Assembly: GCA_023408075.1 (NCBI GenBank)
Contig: JAEYKW010000032.1
Span: 1-64,000, forward strand
Direction: 5' to 3'
DNA from: Bacillota bacterium
GTDB taxonomy: Bacteria > Bacillota > Clostridia > Christensenellales > SZUA-584
Length of the DNA stretch: 64,000 nucleotides
Part shown: positions 1 through 9,585 of the stretch, piece after piece
Numbering within the stretch: position 1 is the stretch's first letter
How the letters are laid out: each line of letters opens with the position of its first letter
Program-made: the position numbers and the translations under genes
Notes under the pieces: model-generated
What the model was told of the DNA's origin: nothing
What the model saw: only the letters and a program-made list of their open reading frames with translations
Database searches by the model: none

Positions 1-302
1 ATATGGGCGGACGGTTCCGCATGATCGTGCACGATGTAGAAGCGATACCGCCGATGAAGAAGATGCCGAATTTGCCGGTGGCGTGCGTGATGTGGCGGCC
101 GATGCCGGATATGATCACGGGCAACGAAGCATGGATACACTGCGGCGGCACACACCACAGCGTGATTTCGTACGATCTGACGGCCGAGCATATGGCGGAT
201 TTCGCGGAGATTATGGGGATCGAGTTTGTGCACATCAGCAAGAGCACGACGATCGACGATATCAAAACCAAGCTCGCGCTCGGCGATGTGATCTGGGGTT
301 AG
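1..302 (+). CDS. araA: L-arabinose isomerase, C-terminal end (partial)
   Basis: Only the last ~100 residues are inside the window; the 5' end lies upstream of base 1. L-arabinose isomerase converts L-arabinose to L-ribulose in the cytoplasm. The tail carries the family's C-terminal signature, a GGTHHSVISYDLT stretch followed by MADFAEIMGIEFVHI, which matches the AraA segment with the metal-proximal His pair and a closing acidic/hydrophobic helix. The stop is TAG at 300-302. An AraR-like regulator lies at 33037, about 33 kb away, so arabinose metabolism may be under its control, but no operator for this gene is visible because its promoter is outside the window. Family assignment is from remembered motif similarity. 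Confidence 0.85.
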   Translation, partial: MGGRFRMIVHDVEAIPPMKKMPNLPVACVMWRPMPDMITGNEAWIHCGGTHHSVISYDLTAEHMADFAEIMGIEFVHISKSTTIDDIKTKLALGDVIWG

Positions 303-507
303 GGCTATGCCGGAGCATCTCCAGCTACGCAGAAGTAGAAACAAAGAAGAGATGTGTATAGCCCAGCCTGAGACAAAACCAGTCAAGATAAAACATTTAA
401 GCCTGCAAGGCCGCAGTGAAGAAAGACGGTATCGGCGGGCTTAAGGAAACAAAACGGAAGACATAGGACTCTTTTCGAAACACAAGCATAATGCGAGGTG
501 AAAAGGG
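303..507. other. araA-MCP intergenic region with a 10-bp inverted repeat
   Basis: There is no gene here. An inverted repeat pairs TTAAGCCTGC (397-406) with GCGGGCTTAA (435-444), giving a 10-bp stem (one G-U pair) around a 28-nt loop. It sits about 64 nt upstream of the chemoreceptor start. It has no T-tract, so it is more likely a 5' leader structure than a terminator. The conserved core of the c-di-GMP-I riboswitch, which often precedes clostridial chemoreceptor genes, was looked for and not found. Confidence 0.3.
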
Positions 508-2631
508 ATGTTTTTCAAAAAAGAAAAGAGATTCAATCGAAAACACCAATTTTTTCTGACAAAGAGGCTGCACTTCCTTAGCAATATTAAAATTGCACCG
601 AAAATAATGGCAGGTTTTTTGGCCATCGTATTGATGTGCGCAGTCATGGGAGGCATTGCAGCTCTGTGCATCCGGCAGCTTGGGGAGTCTATAAAGCAAA
701 TGCAAACCGAAATACTGTTGTCGGTAAAAAGCGCGGGCGACCTTCGCAATCAATTTCTGGAGGGAAACAGCGCGCTTGAGAAGGTATTGCTGACGGAGGA
801 CGACTATTTTAATCTGGCTTATCTTGAAACCATAGAAAGCAGCCTGTCACAAATCGGGCAAACACTTTCGGTTATCGAAACACAGGCGAACAACGCCGAA
901 ACGGTGCAGTACGTTCAAAACGTCCGAGCTTCATACGATAACTATAATCACATCTTGGTCTATGCCAGAGAAAAAATCAGATCCGGCGAGAGACAGCAGA
1001 TTTTCAGTGACGTAACTTATACTCTTTCGCTGAAAGATGCCGGAAGCGCATTTCAGAAGAGCATTGAAGACTTTGAGCGCGTGATTGACAATTATGCGGC
1101 GGAGAAAAGCGCGCAGAATATCAGTTTTGCCGAGGATGTTTTGAGTGTCACCCTTCTGGTTACAGCGGCTGCCATACTGCTTGCGGTCGTGATAGGCATC
1201 CTCATATCGCGCAGTATCAGTCAACCAGTCAAGAGCCTGACAGTGAAAATCAAGCAGCTTGCTGTTGGAGATACGGATTTTGACGTGACCGGCAACACCC
1301 GGAAAGATGAAATCGGCCAGATGAGTGAGGCTGTCAGAACCATTCTTGAATCGATACGTGCGCTGACGCAAGACACGCATATGCTTATTGATGCGGCGAC
1401 GGAAGGACAGCTTTCCGTCCGTGCGGATACCGAAAAACATCAGGGGTCTTATCGCAGTATTGTGGAGGGCATCAATTCAACGCTCGATGCCATGATTGCA
1501 CCGATCAATGAATCCGCCAAGGTGCTGGAACAGCTTTCGCGAGGCAATCTGAATACTGTCGTAGAAGGCCACTTTAAGGGCGATTTTGCCATCATCAAAG
1601 ATGCGCTCAACAACACAATACAGTCTTTAGAAAACTATATCGGTGAAATTTCAAGCGTTCTTAACAACGTGGCACACGGCAATTTAAATGTGAGCATAGA
1701 ATCCGATTTTAAGGGTGATTTCGCAGCGCTCAAAGAATCGATCAACACCATTGTCCGTTCATTGAATTCGATACTGGCGGACATCAGCCGGGCTGCCGAT
1801 CAAGTGGCATCGGGGACGCACCAGCTTTCCGAAGGGAGCCAGACGATTTCTCAGGGGGCCATGATGCAGGCGAGTTCACTGGAGCAATTGACCGCGTCGA
1901 TGTCAAGCGTCGCGGAGCAGACCGGAAGAAATGCCGAAAATGCGGCAAAGGCCAATGAACTGTCCTTTGAGGCGACATCTGCCGCCCAAGAAGGAAACAG
2001 CCAGATGTCCAAAATGCAGCAGGCGATGACAGCCATCAATGATTCGTCCGAAAACATATCCAGGATCATTAAAGTGATTGATGATATTGCGTTTCAGACA
2101 AACATTCTGGCTCTTAATGCGGCTGTGGAGGCGGCCAGAGCGGGCTATCACGGCAAGGGCTTTGCGGTGGTTGCCGATGAGGTGCGCAATCTGGCAGGAC
2201 GGAGCGCCGTTGCGGCCAAAGAAACCACAGCCCTGATTGAAGAATCGGTTAAAAAGATAAACGGAGGAATGCTGATAGCGGATCATACGGCCAAAGCCCT
2301 GGGGACCATTCGTGAGGGCGTTGACAAAATCGCCGGTTTGGTTTCGGGCATCGCTGCTGCGTCAAGCGAGCAAGCTTCCGCCATTTATCAGATCAACACG
2401 GGCATCGAGCAAATCACGCAGGTGGTGCAAACCAATTCCGCTACATCGCAGCAGGCAGCGGCGGCGAGCGAGCAGCTGTCCGGCCAGGCGGACATGCTCA
2501 AAGATATGGCCGGGAGATTCACATTCCGGCAAAGCAGTGAGATGTTGCTGCCCGAAAACACGGCTTATGAATATCCGACCGAAGCGAAAAACAGCATGGC
2601 GCTTCATAACGAAGGGTTTGGTAAGTATTAA
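508..2631 (+). CDS. methyl-accepting chemotaxis protein with tandem HAMP-like modules
   Basis: This 707-residue transmembrane chemoreceptor would signal to CheA/CheW. A cytoplasmic basic N-terminus leads into TM1 (about residues 33-55), then a helical extracytoplasmic domain of roughly 150 residues of four-helix-bundle type, then TM2 (about 210-235). A HAMP domain follows (about 236-290), and after it at least two further HAMP-like modules recognisable by the repeated pattern LSRGNLNTVVEGHFKGDF / VAHGNLNVSIESDFKGDF. The C-terminal signalling domain contains the highly conserved hairpin tip (NILALNAAVEAARAG, GKGFAVVADEVRNLAGRS). The C-terminus lacks a CheR-docking pentapeptide. ATG at 508 follows a GAGGTGAAAAGG stretch. 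No flagellar or che genes are nearby, so it is an orphan here. The ligand cannot be told from sequence. Confidence 0.93.
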   Translation: MFFKKEKRFNRKHQFFLTKRLHFLSNIKIAPKIMAGFLAIVLMCAVMGGIAALCIRQLGESIKQMQTEILLSVKSAGDLRNQFLEGNSALEKVLLTEDDYFNLAYLETIESSLSQIGQTLSVIETQANNAETVQYVQNVRASYDNYNHILVYAREKIRSGERQQIFSDVTYTLSLKDAGSAFQKSIEDFERVIDNYAAEKSAQNISFAEDVLSVTLLVTAAAILLAVVIGILISRSISQPVKSLTVKIKQLAVGDTDFDVTGNTRKDEIGQMSEAVRTILESIRALTQDTHMLIDAATEGQLSVRADTEKHQGSYRSIVEGINSTLDAMIAPINESAKVLEQLSRGNLNTVVEGHFKGDFAIIKDALNNTIQSLENYIGEISSVLNNVAHGNLNVSIESDFKGDFAALKESINTIVRSLNSILADISRAADQVASGTHQLSEGSQTISQGAMMQASSLEQLTASMSSVAEQTGRNAENAAKANELSFEATSAAQEGNSQMSKMQQAMTAINDSSENISRIIKVIDDIAFQTNILALNAAVEAARAGYHGKGFAVVADEVRNLAGRSAVAAKETTALIEESVKKINGGMLIADHTAKALGTIREGVDKIAGLVSGIAAASSEQASAIYQINTGIEQITQVVQTNSATSQQAAAASEQLSGQADMLKDMAGRFTFRQSSEMLLPENTAYEYPTEAKNSMALHNEGFGKY

Positions 2632-2807
2632 AGGTACTCCGATAAAAACTTAAGCATGTAAAGACGGAAAACGCCTGAATCTAACATCACTATAGAAAGC
2701 TGCCAATTTTTTGGTTCAGGAATGTCACGGCTTTGCGATACTCGTTGGTTTTTTGAGCGGAAACATTATGGTGTAGGCAGAACTGAGCAGATAGGGGAGT
2801 GGTGATA

Positions 2808-3701
2808 TTGCAGGCACTGTTAAATGATTTCAAAAACTCGGGACTACATGTTAGTATGTTTTCAACGGAGCATGTGAAAGAGTTGTGCGAAGAATTTTAT
2901 GAATTACAAAGGCAAGCCGCACTAAACAATAAGCTGTCTGCGGATATGTCGAACTTCTTCGATTTTATTGTACCGGATGGCATGAAGACGGTGATCGCCG
3001 TTGCTTCTCCCGTTCCTATCGTTGAGGTTGTTTTCCATGTCGGCCAGAATAAGATTGAAACGCAGGTGCCGCCTACTTATGCCGAATACGGAAAACTGCA
3101 ATACAAGATTGCCGAACAAATCAGCGTGATCAATCAGCTTGGCAGCCGGGTATGCTGGGCAAATCGGCTGCCCGAAAAAATGTGCGCCGCACACAGCGGG
3201 CTTGCTGCGTATGGCCGGAACAATCTATGCTATGTGGAGGACATCGGCAGTTTTGCGCTGTTGTCCGCATATTATACAGACGCGTCATGTGAATATGATT
3301 ATTGGCAGCCATGCCGCAGGATGGCTTTGTGCGATTATTGCAAGAAGTGTGTGAAAGCCTGCCCGACGGGTGCGATTCGCGCAGACAGGCGAATTATCGA
3401 TGCCGGCTTATGCATCACCCGGCATAATGAAAGCGCAGAAAAGACATTTCCGGAATTTATTTTACCGCAACACCACAACAGCATCGTGGGATGCCTGCAC
3501 TGCCAAATCGCTTGTCCTCTTAATTCAGAGCATAGGAGCAGAACTGTAAAGGGTGTTGAATTCAACGAAGCGGAAACAGAGTTGCTTATTTCGAATGGTG
3601 AGTATGAAAATCTTCCAGATGTTCTTAAAAATAAAATAAATGCGATAGGCATTACAAAATACTACAAGATGATCCCGAAGAATCTGAAGGCACTATCCTA
3701 A
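2808..3701 (+). CDS. double 4Fe-4S cluster protein, QueG-like
   Basis: The protein has a C-terminal double [4Fe-4S] module: CDYCKKCVKACP (CxxCxxCxxxCP) and GCLHCQIACP (CxxCxxxCP), the arrangement seen in epoxyqueuosine reductase QueG and in related reductive-dehalogenase-like ferredoxin proteins. The ~150-residue N-terminal half is not obviously the cobalamin-binding QueG domain, so a queuosine role is only one option; a stand-alone redox protein is equally possible. Length is about 297 residues, shorter than most QueG. The start is chosen at TTG 2808 because AGGGGAG (2793-2799) lies 8 nt upstream; GTG at 2799 or 2802 would overlap that site. It is monocistronic, with 160 nt before it and a separate promoter after it. 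Confidence 0.7.
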   Translation: MQALLNDFKNSGLHVSMFSTEHVKELCEEFYELQRQAALNNKLSADMSNFFDFIVPDGMKTVIAVASPVPIVEVVFHVGQNKIETQVPPTYAEYGKLQYKIAEQISVINQLGSRVCWANRLPEKMCAAHSGLAAYGRNNLCYVEDIGSFALLSAYYTDASCEYDYWQPCRRMALCDYCKKCVKACPTGAIRADRRIIDAGLCITRHNESAEKTFPEFILPQHHNSIVGCLHCQIACPLNSEHRSRTVKGVEFNEAETELLISNGEYENLPDVLKNKINAIGITKYYKMIPKNLKALS

Positions 3702-4032
3702 ACGACCTCCCTTTCTGGCTATGGAAGTGCGGTTTGAGCAGGAAGCCCTTTAAATGGACATGTTTGAATGCCATTTCCTTCTCGAACAGTAAATCTCGAC
3801 ACAATAGTAAAGTGCTCAGGCATCTTTTATGAGTTTTGAACGCCGATCACATCGCAAATTTGACGCATTCTCATTCATCTTGTATAATGACCCGTGTTTG
3901 AATATAATAGCGACGGTTGGACGGCAGTGCCGTTTTGAAGAATAAAGGCTTTTAGGGTGGGAGCTTTCCGTAATAAGCTTCTGTTTTTTTGTAAAAATTA
4001 ATGTGCATAGATTTTGCATACCAGAGGGGAGA
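3702..4032. other. intergenic region upstream of prfC
   Basis: No coding sequence was recognised in this 331-nt stretch. It holds the promoter at 3860-3888 and the start-proximal ribosome binding site AGAGGGGAGA (4023-4032). The untranslated leader from the promoter to the prfC ATG would be about 140 nt, long enough for a structured leader; no known riboswitch class was recognised. Confidence 0.5.
3860..3888 (+). promoter_or_regulatory. predicted housekeeping-sigma promoter for prfC
   Basis: The -35 box TTGACG (3860-3865) and -10 box TATAAT (3883-3888) are separated by exactly 17 bp. This is a near-consensus vegetative promoter reading toward prfC. Confidence 0.75.
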
Positions 4033-5641
4033 ATGACGTATCAGCATCAACAATGAAATCGTAGAAGAGGTTTCACGCAGAAGAACCTTTGCCATCATAT
4101 CGCATCCGGATGCGGGAAAGACAACGCTGACCGAGAAGCTGCTGCTCTACGGCGGCGCTATTCGGCTTGCGGGCGCCGTGAAAGGCAGGAAAGCTGCCAA
4201 GCATGCCGTTTCCGATTGGATGGAGATCGAAAAGCAAAGAGGTATTTCAGTCACGTCCAGCGTGATGTATTTTGATTACAGCGGCTACCGGATCAACATT
4301 CTGGATACGCCCGGGCATCAGGATTTCAGCGAAGATACCTACAGAACGCTCGCGGCCGCCGATTGTGCCGTGATGCTCATTGACGGGGCGAAAGGTGTCG
4401 AAGCGCAGACAAAAAAGCTTTTTCATGTCTGCAGAATGCGCGGCATACCCATTTTCACCTTTGTCAACAAGCTCGACAGGTTTTGTAAGAATCCGTTTGA
4501 GCTGATGGATGAGATCGAGAAAACACTCGGTATACGGTCTTGCCCGATGAATTGGCCGATCGGTGAAGACGGTTTGTTCCAAGGCGTCTTCAATCGCAAG
4601 GAATCCCGCATTGAGCTTTTTGAAGCGGAGGGACACGGGCAGGAGATTGTCCGTTCACAAAGCGCATCGATAGATGATACGGCTTTTCGCGATTTGTTGG
4701 GAGAAAGGCTGCATAACAAGCTGTGCGAGGACATCGCTTTGCTCGATATGGCCGGGGATGATTTTGATATCGATAAAGTGAAGAGCGGCAAGCTGACACC
4801 GATGTTTTTTGGCAGTGCCATGACGAATTTCGGAGTCCAGCAATTCCTGGATGAGTTTGTGATCATTGCGCCTTCACCCGAAAGCAAGGGCAGCACAAAA
4901 GGAGCGGTGGACCCGAGCAGCGAGCAATTTTCGGGATTTGTGTTTAAAATTCAAGCCAATATGGACCCGGCTCATCGCAACAGAATCGCGTTTATCAGAA
5001 TTTGCTCGGGGCGGTTCGAAATCGGCATGGAGGTGACCCACGAGAGAACCGGCAAGGCGTTGCGCCTGGCGCAGCCGCAGCAATTTTTTGCGCAAGAAAG
5101 AACAACGGTAGAAGAAGCTTTTGCCGGAGATATCATCGGCGTGGTGGATACCGGCCTTCTGAACATCGGCGATACATTGTGTGAAAGCAGAGAGGCTTTT
5201 AAATTCGAAGGTATTCCCATGTTCCCGTCAGAGCATTTCGCGCAGGTGCGCACGCCCGATGCCATGCGGCGAAAACAGTTTTTGCAGGGGATCAACCAGA
5301 TATCGGAAGAGGGCGCGATTCAAGTGTTTAAACAGCCGAATCTGGGGGTTGAGACGCTGACCGTCGGTGTTGTGGGCGTGCTGCAGCTCGAGGTATTAAC
5401 CTACAGAATGAAATACGAGTACGGCGTGGACATTGTGATTGAACGGCTGCCGTACACGCTGGCCAGATGGGTTTTGGCAAAGAACATCACACGGGATATG
5501 CTGGGCTTTTTGGATAACGCGAAGGTTGTGGAGGACCGGCATAAGCGGCCTGTGATTCTCTATAAGGACGAGTGGACTTTAAGACGCGCCGAGGAGAATA
5601 ATAAGGACGCAGTGTTTCTCGAAATTCCTCCGTCTGTATAG
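4033..5641 (+). CDS. prfC: peptide chain release factor 3 (RF3), apparent frameshift at the start
   Basis: RF3 is a translational GTPase that recycles RF1/RF2 from the ribosome after termination. The reading frame ending at 5641 carries G1 SHPDAGKTT, the switch region with MEIEKQRGISVTSSVM, G3 DTPGHQDFSEDTYRTL and G4 NKLD, followed by domains II and III, to a total near 535 residues, normal for RF3. The 5' end is odd. The only plausible start, ATG 4033 behind AGAGGGGAGA, is in a different frame and meets TGA after seven codons. The RF3 frame itself is closed by TGA at 4034-4036 and has no ATG, GTG or TTG before the P-loop. Dropping one base near 4039 joins ATG-ACG directly to the RF3 frame. 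A GTG at 4178 exists but would remove the P-loop. Sequencing error, real mutation, or a +1 shift are possible. Confidence 0.88.
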
Positions 5642-5675
5642 TTATCATTACAGCGGGTTGATTCAGCAATAACTG

Positions 5676-5706
5676 GTGCCGGACGAAAGTCCGGCGCTTT
5701 TTTTAT
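5676..5706 (+). terminator. rho-independent terminator after prfC
   Basis: A perfect 7-bp stem GCCGGAC / GTCCGGC closes a GAAA tetraloop (5678-5695) and is followed by GC and seven Ts. It is one of a recurring family of GCGCCGG-type hairpins in this window. Confidence 0.9.
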
Positions 5707-5969
5707 AGACCACAGGTATTGAGAAACACCGTTGTAAAAGAAGCCGATATCAAAAATGATGGTGGGTATGCTTGGGCCTGAACGGAGAGTGTCGATGACA
5801 CACTTTGTTTCGGGCAGCTTGCGTCTCCGCCGGTCAGCAGGCCTGCTATATCCGGCATCTATTAGCTTTTCTCAAATAACATTTTGTTTACATCTTGATG
5901 ACCCATAAAATTGCATTTTCATGTTAAAATTAATAAGTATGCCGCGATTGTGACTTGGAGGTGAAAAGC
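5707..5969. other. intergenic region before the exporter operon
   Basis: No gene was recognised. The last ~90 nt are AT-rich and must hold the promoter for the response-regulator gene, but no -35/-10 pair with good spacing stands out. The GGAGGTG ribosome binding site (5957-5963) fixes the downstream start at ATG 5970. Confidence 0.4.
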
Positions 5970-6632
5970 ATGTCTGCGAAAATACTTCTGGTGGAAGATG
6001 ATAAAGCCATAGCCGATTTTATTGTAATCAATCTTCAATATACGGGGTATGAGTACGCCGTACTTTCAAACGGCAATGAAGCCGAAGAGCTGCTTGAGCA
6101 TGACCACTCGTTTGATCTTTTGCTGCTGGATGTGATGCTGCCGGGGATCGACGGCTTTGAATTGATGGAGCGGACAAAGAAATACAACATCCCCGTCATT
6201 TTTTTAACCGCAAAGGCAGATGTGTCCTCAAAGATACAGGGCCTTCGGGGCGGGGCGGAGGATTATATCGTCAAGCCGTTTGAAATACTGGAGCTGCTGG
6301 TGCGCATAGAAAAGATACTGGAGCGCACGGGCAAGCTCAACGACGTGCTGCATTACAAAGATATCACCGTCAATTTGGGGGACCATAGCGTTGTCCGGTC
6401 CGGAGAAGAGATTTTTTTAAAGCCGCTTGAGTTCGATCTGCTCGCGATGCTGATCAAATACAAAAACAGAACGATTCCGCGGGAACGTCTGCTTAACGAG
6501 ATTTGGGGTATCGATTTTGTCGGCGGAACGCGCACGGTGGATGTTCATATCGCACAGCTCCGCAAGAAACTCAACCTGCACGACGAGATTAAGTCTGCCT
6601 CCAAAATCGGCTACCGCCTGGAGGATGTATGA
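5970..6632 (+). CDS. response regulator, OmpR/PhoB family
   Basis: The receiver domain (about residues 1-115) has the acidic pocket in LLVEDDKAIADF, the phospho-acceptor Asp in LLLLDVMLPGIDGFEL, the switch Thr in FLTAKA and the Lys in DYIVKPFE. A winged-helix DNA-binding domain follows (about 125-220; typical segments LKPLEFDLLAML and GTRTVDVHIAQLRKKL). ATG 5970 is preferred over the in-frame TTG 5955 because GGAGGTG lies 6 nt upstream of it. The gene overlaps the kinase gene by 4 nt (ATGA), so the two form one two-component system. Being first in the exporter operon, it probably controls that operon; the signal is unknown. Confidence 0.93.
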   Translation: MSAKILLVEDDKAIADFIVINLQYTGYEYAVLSNGNEAEELLEHDHSFDLLLLDVMLPGIDGFELMERTKKYNIPVIFLTAKADVSSKIQGLRGGAEDYIVKPFEILELLVRIEKILERTGKLNDVLHYKDITVNLGDHSVVRSGEEIFLKPLEFDLLAMLIKYKNRTIPRERLLNEIWGIDFVGGTRTVDVHIAQLRKKLNLHDEIKSASKIGYRLEDV

Positions 6633-8008
6633 AGCTTTGGTTAAAGATTTCATTAATCTGTATTTGCGTGCTGCTGCTGGTCGTCGGGCTGTGCAGCACG
6701 CTGCTCATCATCATCTCGAAAAACAATATCCTTGAGCTGACAACCAGCAGCGCGCTGGCTGAGCAAACCAGCCTGCAAAAGTCTTTTCAGAATATGATTG
6801 AATTTTACGGGCGAGACGATATGTCACCCGTGGCAAAACACTCGCTTGCTAAGTATTGGTTTTCTCATTACGCGTCAAATACGTCGGTATTGGTGATGGG
6901 AGACGAAACAATATATTCCGATATAGCGATTCAGCCCGAGAAGATATTGCCTCTCGACCAAGCTGAAAAACAGCAATATGAGATTGTCACGTTCGACGGG
7001 GCAAAAATACTCATCGTCGGCAGCAAAACAAACATCCGTTTCGATGATTATTCAATATACACCGTCGGCGACCTCACATACGTTTACAACAGCATAGATA
7101 AGATGATCGTTGAATTTGGGGCAATCAGCCTGCTCTGCATCGTTGTGGGCATGGCTTTGATCATTGTGCTGGTGCGGTATGCAATCCGGCCGCTCAAAAC
7201 ATTGGGGCTGGCGGCGCGGCGTATCGCAAAAGGCGAGTACGGCGAACGCGCGCAGATCAATAAGAAAGCCGATGAAGTGGGGACACTGGCTCAGGATTTC
7301 GATGTGATGGCACAGGCCGTGCAGTCCCATATCAACGAACTCAATGAAAACGCGCAAAGGCAGCAGCTTTTTATCGGCGGGCTCACACATGAATTTAAAA
7401 CGCCGCTGACATCGGTCATCGGGCACTCGGAAACGCTGTTGTTCACAAAGATGCCGGAGGATGTCGTTCAAAATTCACTGTCACACATACTCGAGGAGTG
7501 CAGAAGGCTCGAACGGTTGACACAGAAGATGCTGCGCTTGATCACGCTGGAGGAAAACATACAATTGCATGAGGAACCGGTCGAAGAGCTGCTGGATTCC
7601 GTGAAAAACAGCGTGGACGAAGCGCTTCGGCAGCGCAATATCGCTCTTCATGTTTCATGCGGTATACAGACGCTCCCGATGGACTTTGATTTGATGCAGA
7701 GCCTGCTGATCAACCTTGTGGACAACGCCGCGAAAGCCTCCAAAGAGGGACAAACCATTGATCTCATTGCACAAGACAGCACCATCACGGTGACGGATCA
7801 CGGGGCGGGCATGCCCAAGGACGAGATCCCCCGCATTTTTGAGCCCTTTTACAGAGTGGATAAATCCCGCAGCAGGCAATCGGGCGGGGCGGGGCTTGGG
7901 CTTGCTTTGGTGCAGCGGATTGCGCAGGCGCACGGTGCGCAGATAGCCGTGGAAAGCAGCGTCGGGGCAGGGACGGCGGTTCATGTCATTTTCCCCATTT
8001 ACAAATGA
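6629..8008 (+). CDS. sensor histidine kinase (HAMP-HisKA-HATPase)
   Basis: This 459-residue membrane kinase is paired with the preceding regulator. TM1 spans about residues 5-27; an extracytoplasmic sensor domain of ~135 residues follows; TM2 is near 165-190, then HAMP (RPLKTLGLAARRIAKGEYGE region). The H-box GGLTHEFKTPLTSVIGHSE contains the phosphorylated His. The ATPase domain shows the N-box LLINLVDNAAKAS, the G1 box DHGAGMP, the F-box FEPFYRVDKSRSR and the G2 box GGAGLGLAL. All catalytic motifs are intact. Start ATG 6629 overlaps the regulator stop. The sensor domain is of no recognised family. Confidence 0.93.
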   Translation: MKLWLKISLICICVLLLVVGLCSTLLIIISKNNILELTTSSALAEQTSLQKSFQNMIEFYGRDDMSPVAKHSLAKYWFSHYASNTSVLVMGDETIYSDIAIQPEKILPLDQAEKQQYEIVTFDGAKILIVGSKTNIRFDDYSIYTVGDLTYVYNSIDKMIVEFGAISLLCIVVGMALIIVLVRYAIRPLKTLGLAARRIAKGEYGERAQINKKADEVGTLAQDFDVMAQAVQSHINELNENAQRQQLFIGGLTHEFKTPLTSVIGHSETLLFTKMPEDVVQNSLSHILEECRRLERLTQKMLRLITLEENIQLHEEPVEELLDSVKNSVDEALRQRNIALHVSCGIQTLPMDFDLMQSLLINLVDNAAKASKEGQTIDLIAQDSTITVTDHGAGMPKDEIPRIFEPFYRVDKSRSRQSGGAGLGLALVQRIAQAHGAQIAVESSVGAGTAVHVIFPIYK

Positions 8009-8085
8009 ATTACATCTTCATGATTTCTTTTCTTGCCGATTATAGCAAGATAAACAGGAAATCAAGTATGGAAGAGGTACAGAGA

Positions 8086-9576
8086 ATGAAAAGAGCTTTA
8101 ATCATTGCTGTTTCGGCCCTGCTGCTGCTGAGCATGGCAGCTTGTCAGGCCACGCCCGATAAGAATATCGTAGTCGGAAAAAGCCTTGATGACATGATAG
8201 ACAAGGCGACAGAAACACAGACAGCTGAAGAATCGCAAGTGCAGGGCAGCACCATTGCCGAAAAAGTCGGTGCGAAAGAGTCATATGCGACAGAGCTGGC
8301 GGATGCGCAGGGCAGGGTGAGCATTCATGTGAACGCTGATGTGCAGATTCCGGATGTTCCCGGCGTTTCGGTCCAAAGAGTCGGCAAGAGCGAATTCACG
8401 CAGGCGCAGGCGGATGTCCTCATGGATAAGCTCATGAAGGGTGACGCGTTCTCCGGCGACGATTTCAAGCTGACGAAAAGTGAAATTCAACAGCAGATAC
8501 TCGATGTTCAGGCGGCAGACTATGAGGAAAAATCGGACATCGACGTGCCCCAAAAACGCAGTGTGGCCATGCGTGACGCATTGCTGGCGCAATTACAGGA
8601 GCAGCTTAAGACGGCCCCCGATACAAGCGAGCGTATACCGAGCACGGGTCAGCTCGAGCCGATGGATCCCGAGATCGACTTTGATTCAGGAACCAAGCTT
8701 TATGCGCTGGCCCAATCCGACCAAAACGGCTATGAAAGCTTGCAGATTTATAATTATAAAGACAGCCCCGGCAACATGATTTATTACACCTCGGAAAAAA
8801 ACGGTTTCTCAAGAGACATGGGTTATTTCTGGACAAAGGAAGCCGTGGAACAAACTTCGTATACCGGTATTGATTCGATAGACAGCATTCCGGATGTGAC
8901 GGTTTCGCAGGAGGACGCCAAAGCACAGGCAGAAGCGCTGATCAGCGCGCTGGGCGCGGAAAATATGGTGTGTTATTCAGCCGATAAGATGTATGGCGGC
9001 AGCTATGAGATGACGGCGGATCAGTCGCAATACATCAATCCGCGAAAATGCGTCTGGTTCCTTCGCTATATGCGCAGTGTTGACAGCGTCCCCGTGACCT
9101 ATACCGTTTGGGATTGCATGAAAGTAGAGGAAGATACACAGTCAGCCCCGTGGGGATACGAAGATATGACGTTTGCGATTGACGATACCGGTATTGTGGG
9201 CTTCAGCTGGCGCTCGCCGTATGTCATGGCGGAAACCGTCACCGAGAGCTCAAACCTCATCCCATTTGATGAGGTGACGAACGTCTTTGAAACGATGTCT
9301 ATGGCGGTTCACGCCTGGGACGGGTATGCGCAAGGAAGCCCCAACCTCAAAGCGGTGGATATTACAGTCAATCATATTAAGTTTGGCTTGACCAGAATCA
9401 CGGAAGAGAACAAGCGCGATTCGGGGTTGCTCGTGCCCGCGTGGGATTTCTTCGGCACATCGACTCAAATTATCGAAGTTGACGGACAGACAAAAGAGTA
9501 TAGCGACGGCCCCATACCGATACTGACGATTAATGCGATCGACGGAAGTGTGATCAACAGAAGCCTCGGGTATTAA
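8086..9576 (+). CDS. secreted lipoprotein of unknown function
   Basis: The N-terminus is a lipoprotein signal (LSMAAC lipobox, Cys20), so the mature ~476-residue protein should be tethered to the outer face of the membrane. The sequence is hydrophilic, acidic and without recognisable catalytic motifs; it resembles large clostridial lipoproteins that sit beside ABC transporter genes (a DUF6034-type assignment is possible but not verified). ATG 8086 is chosen over the upstream in-frame ATGs at 8005 and 8068 because it places the signal peptide at the N-terminus and has GAAGAGG upstream. The gene lies between the kinase and the permease genes, suggesting a substrate-sensing or accessory role for the exporter. 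Confidence 0.7.
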   Translation: MKRALIIAVSALLLLSMAACQATPDKNIVVGKSLDDMIDKATETQTAEESQVQGSTIAEKVGAKESYATELADAQGRVSIHVNADVQIPDVPGVSVQRVGKSEFTQAQADVLMDKLMKGDAFSGDDFKLTKSEIQQQILDVQAADYEEKSDIDVPQKRSVAMRDALLAQLQEQLKTAPDTSERIPSTGQLEPMDPEIDFDSGTKLYALAQSDQNGYESLQIYNYKDSPGNMIYYTSEKNGFSRDMGYFWTKEAVEQTSYTGIDSIDSIPDVTVSQEDAKAQAEALISALGAENMVCYSADKMYGGSYEMTADQSQYINPRKCVWFLRYMRSVDSVPVTYTVWDCMKVEEDTQSAPWGYEDMTFAIDDTGIVGFSWRSPYVMAETVTESSNLIPFDEVTNVFETMSMAVHAWDGYAQGSPNLKAVDITVNHIKFGLTRITEENKRDSGLLVPAWDFFGTSTQIIEVDGQTKEYSDGPIPILTINAIDGSVINRSLGY

Positions 9577-9585
9577 GACGGTTCT

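Noticed and set aside
389..417. Motility-sigma (SigD-like) promoter for the chemoreceptor
   Set aside because: TAAA and GCCG are present but 17 nt apart, and the rest of the -10 box does not match; too weak to claim.
303..507. c-di-GMP-I riboswitch before the chemoreceptor gene
   Set aside because: The conserved core (GGCAAACC-like and GCAAAGCC-like segments) is absent; only a plain inverted repeat is seen.
4178..5641. GTG 4178 as the true start of RF3
   Set aside because: It would remove the P-loop and the first ~48 residues, which are clearly encoded upstream in the same frame.
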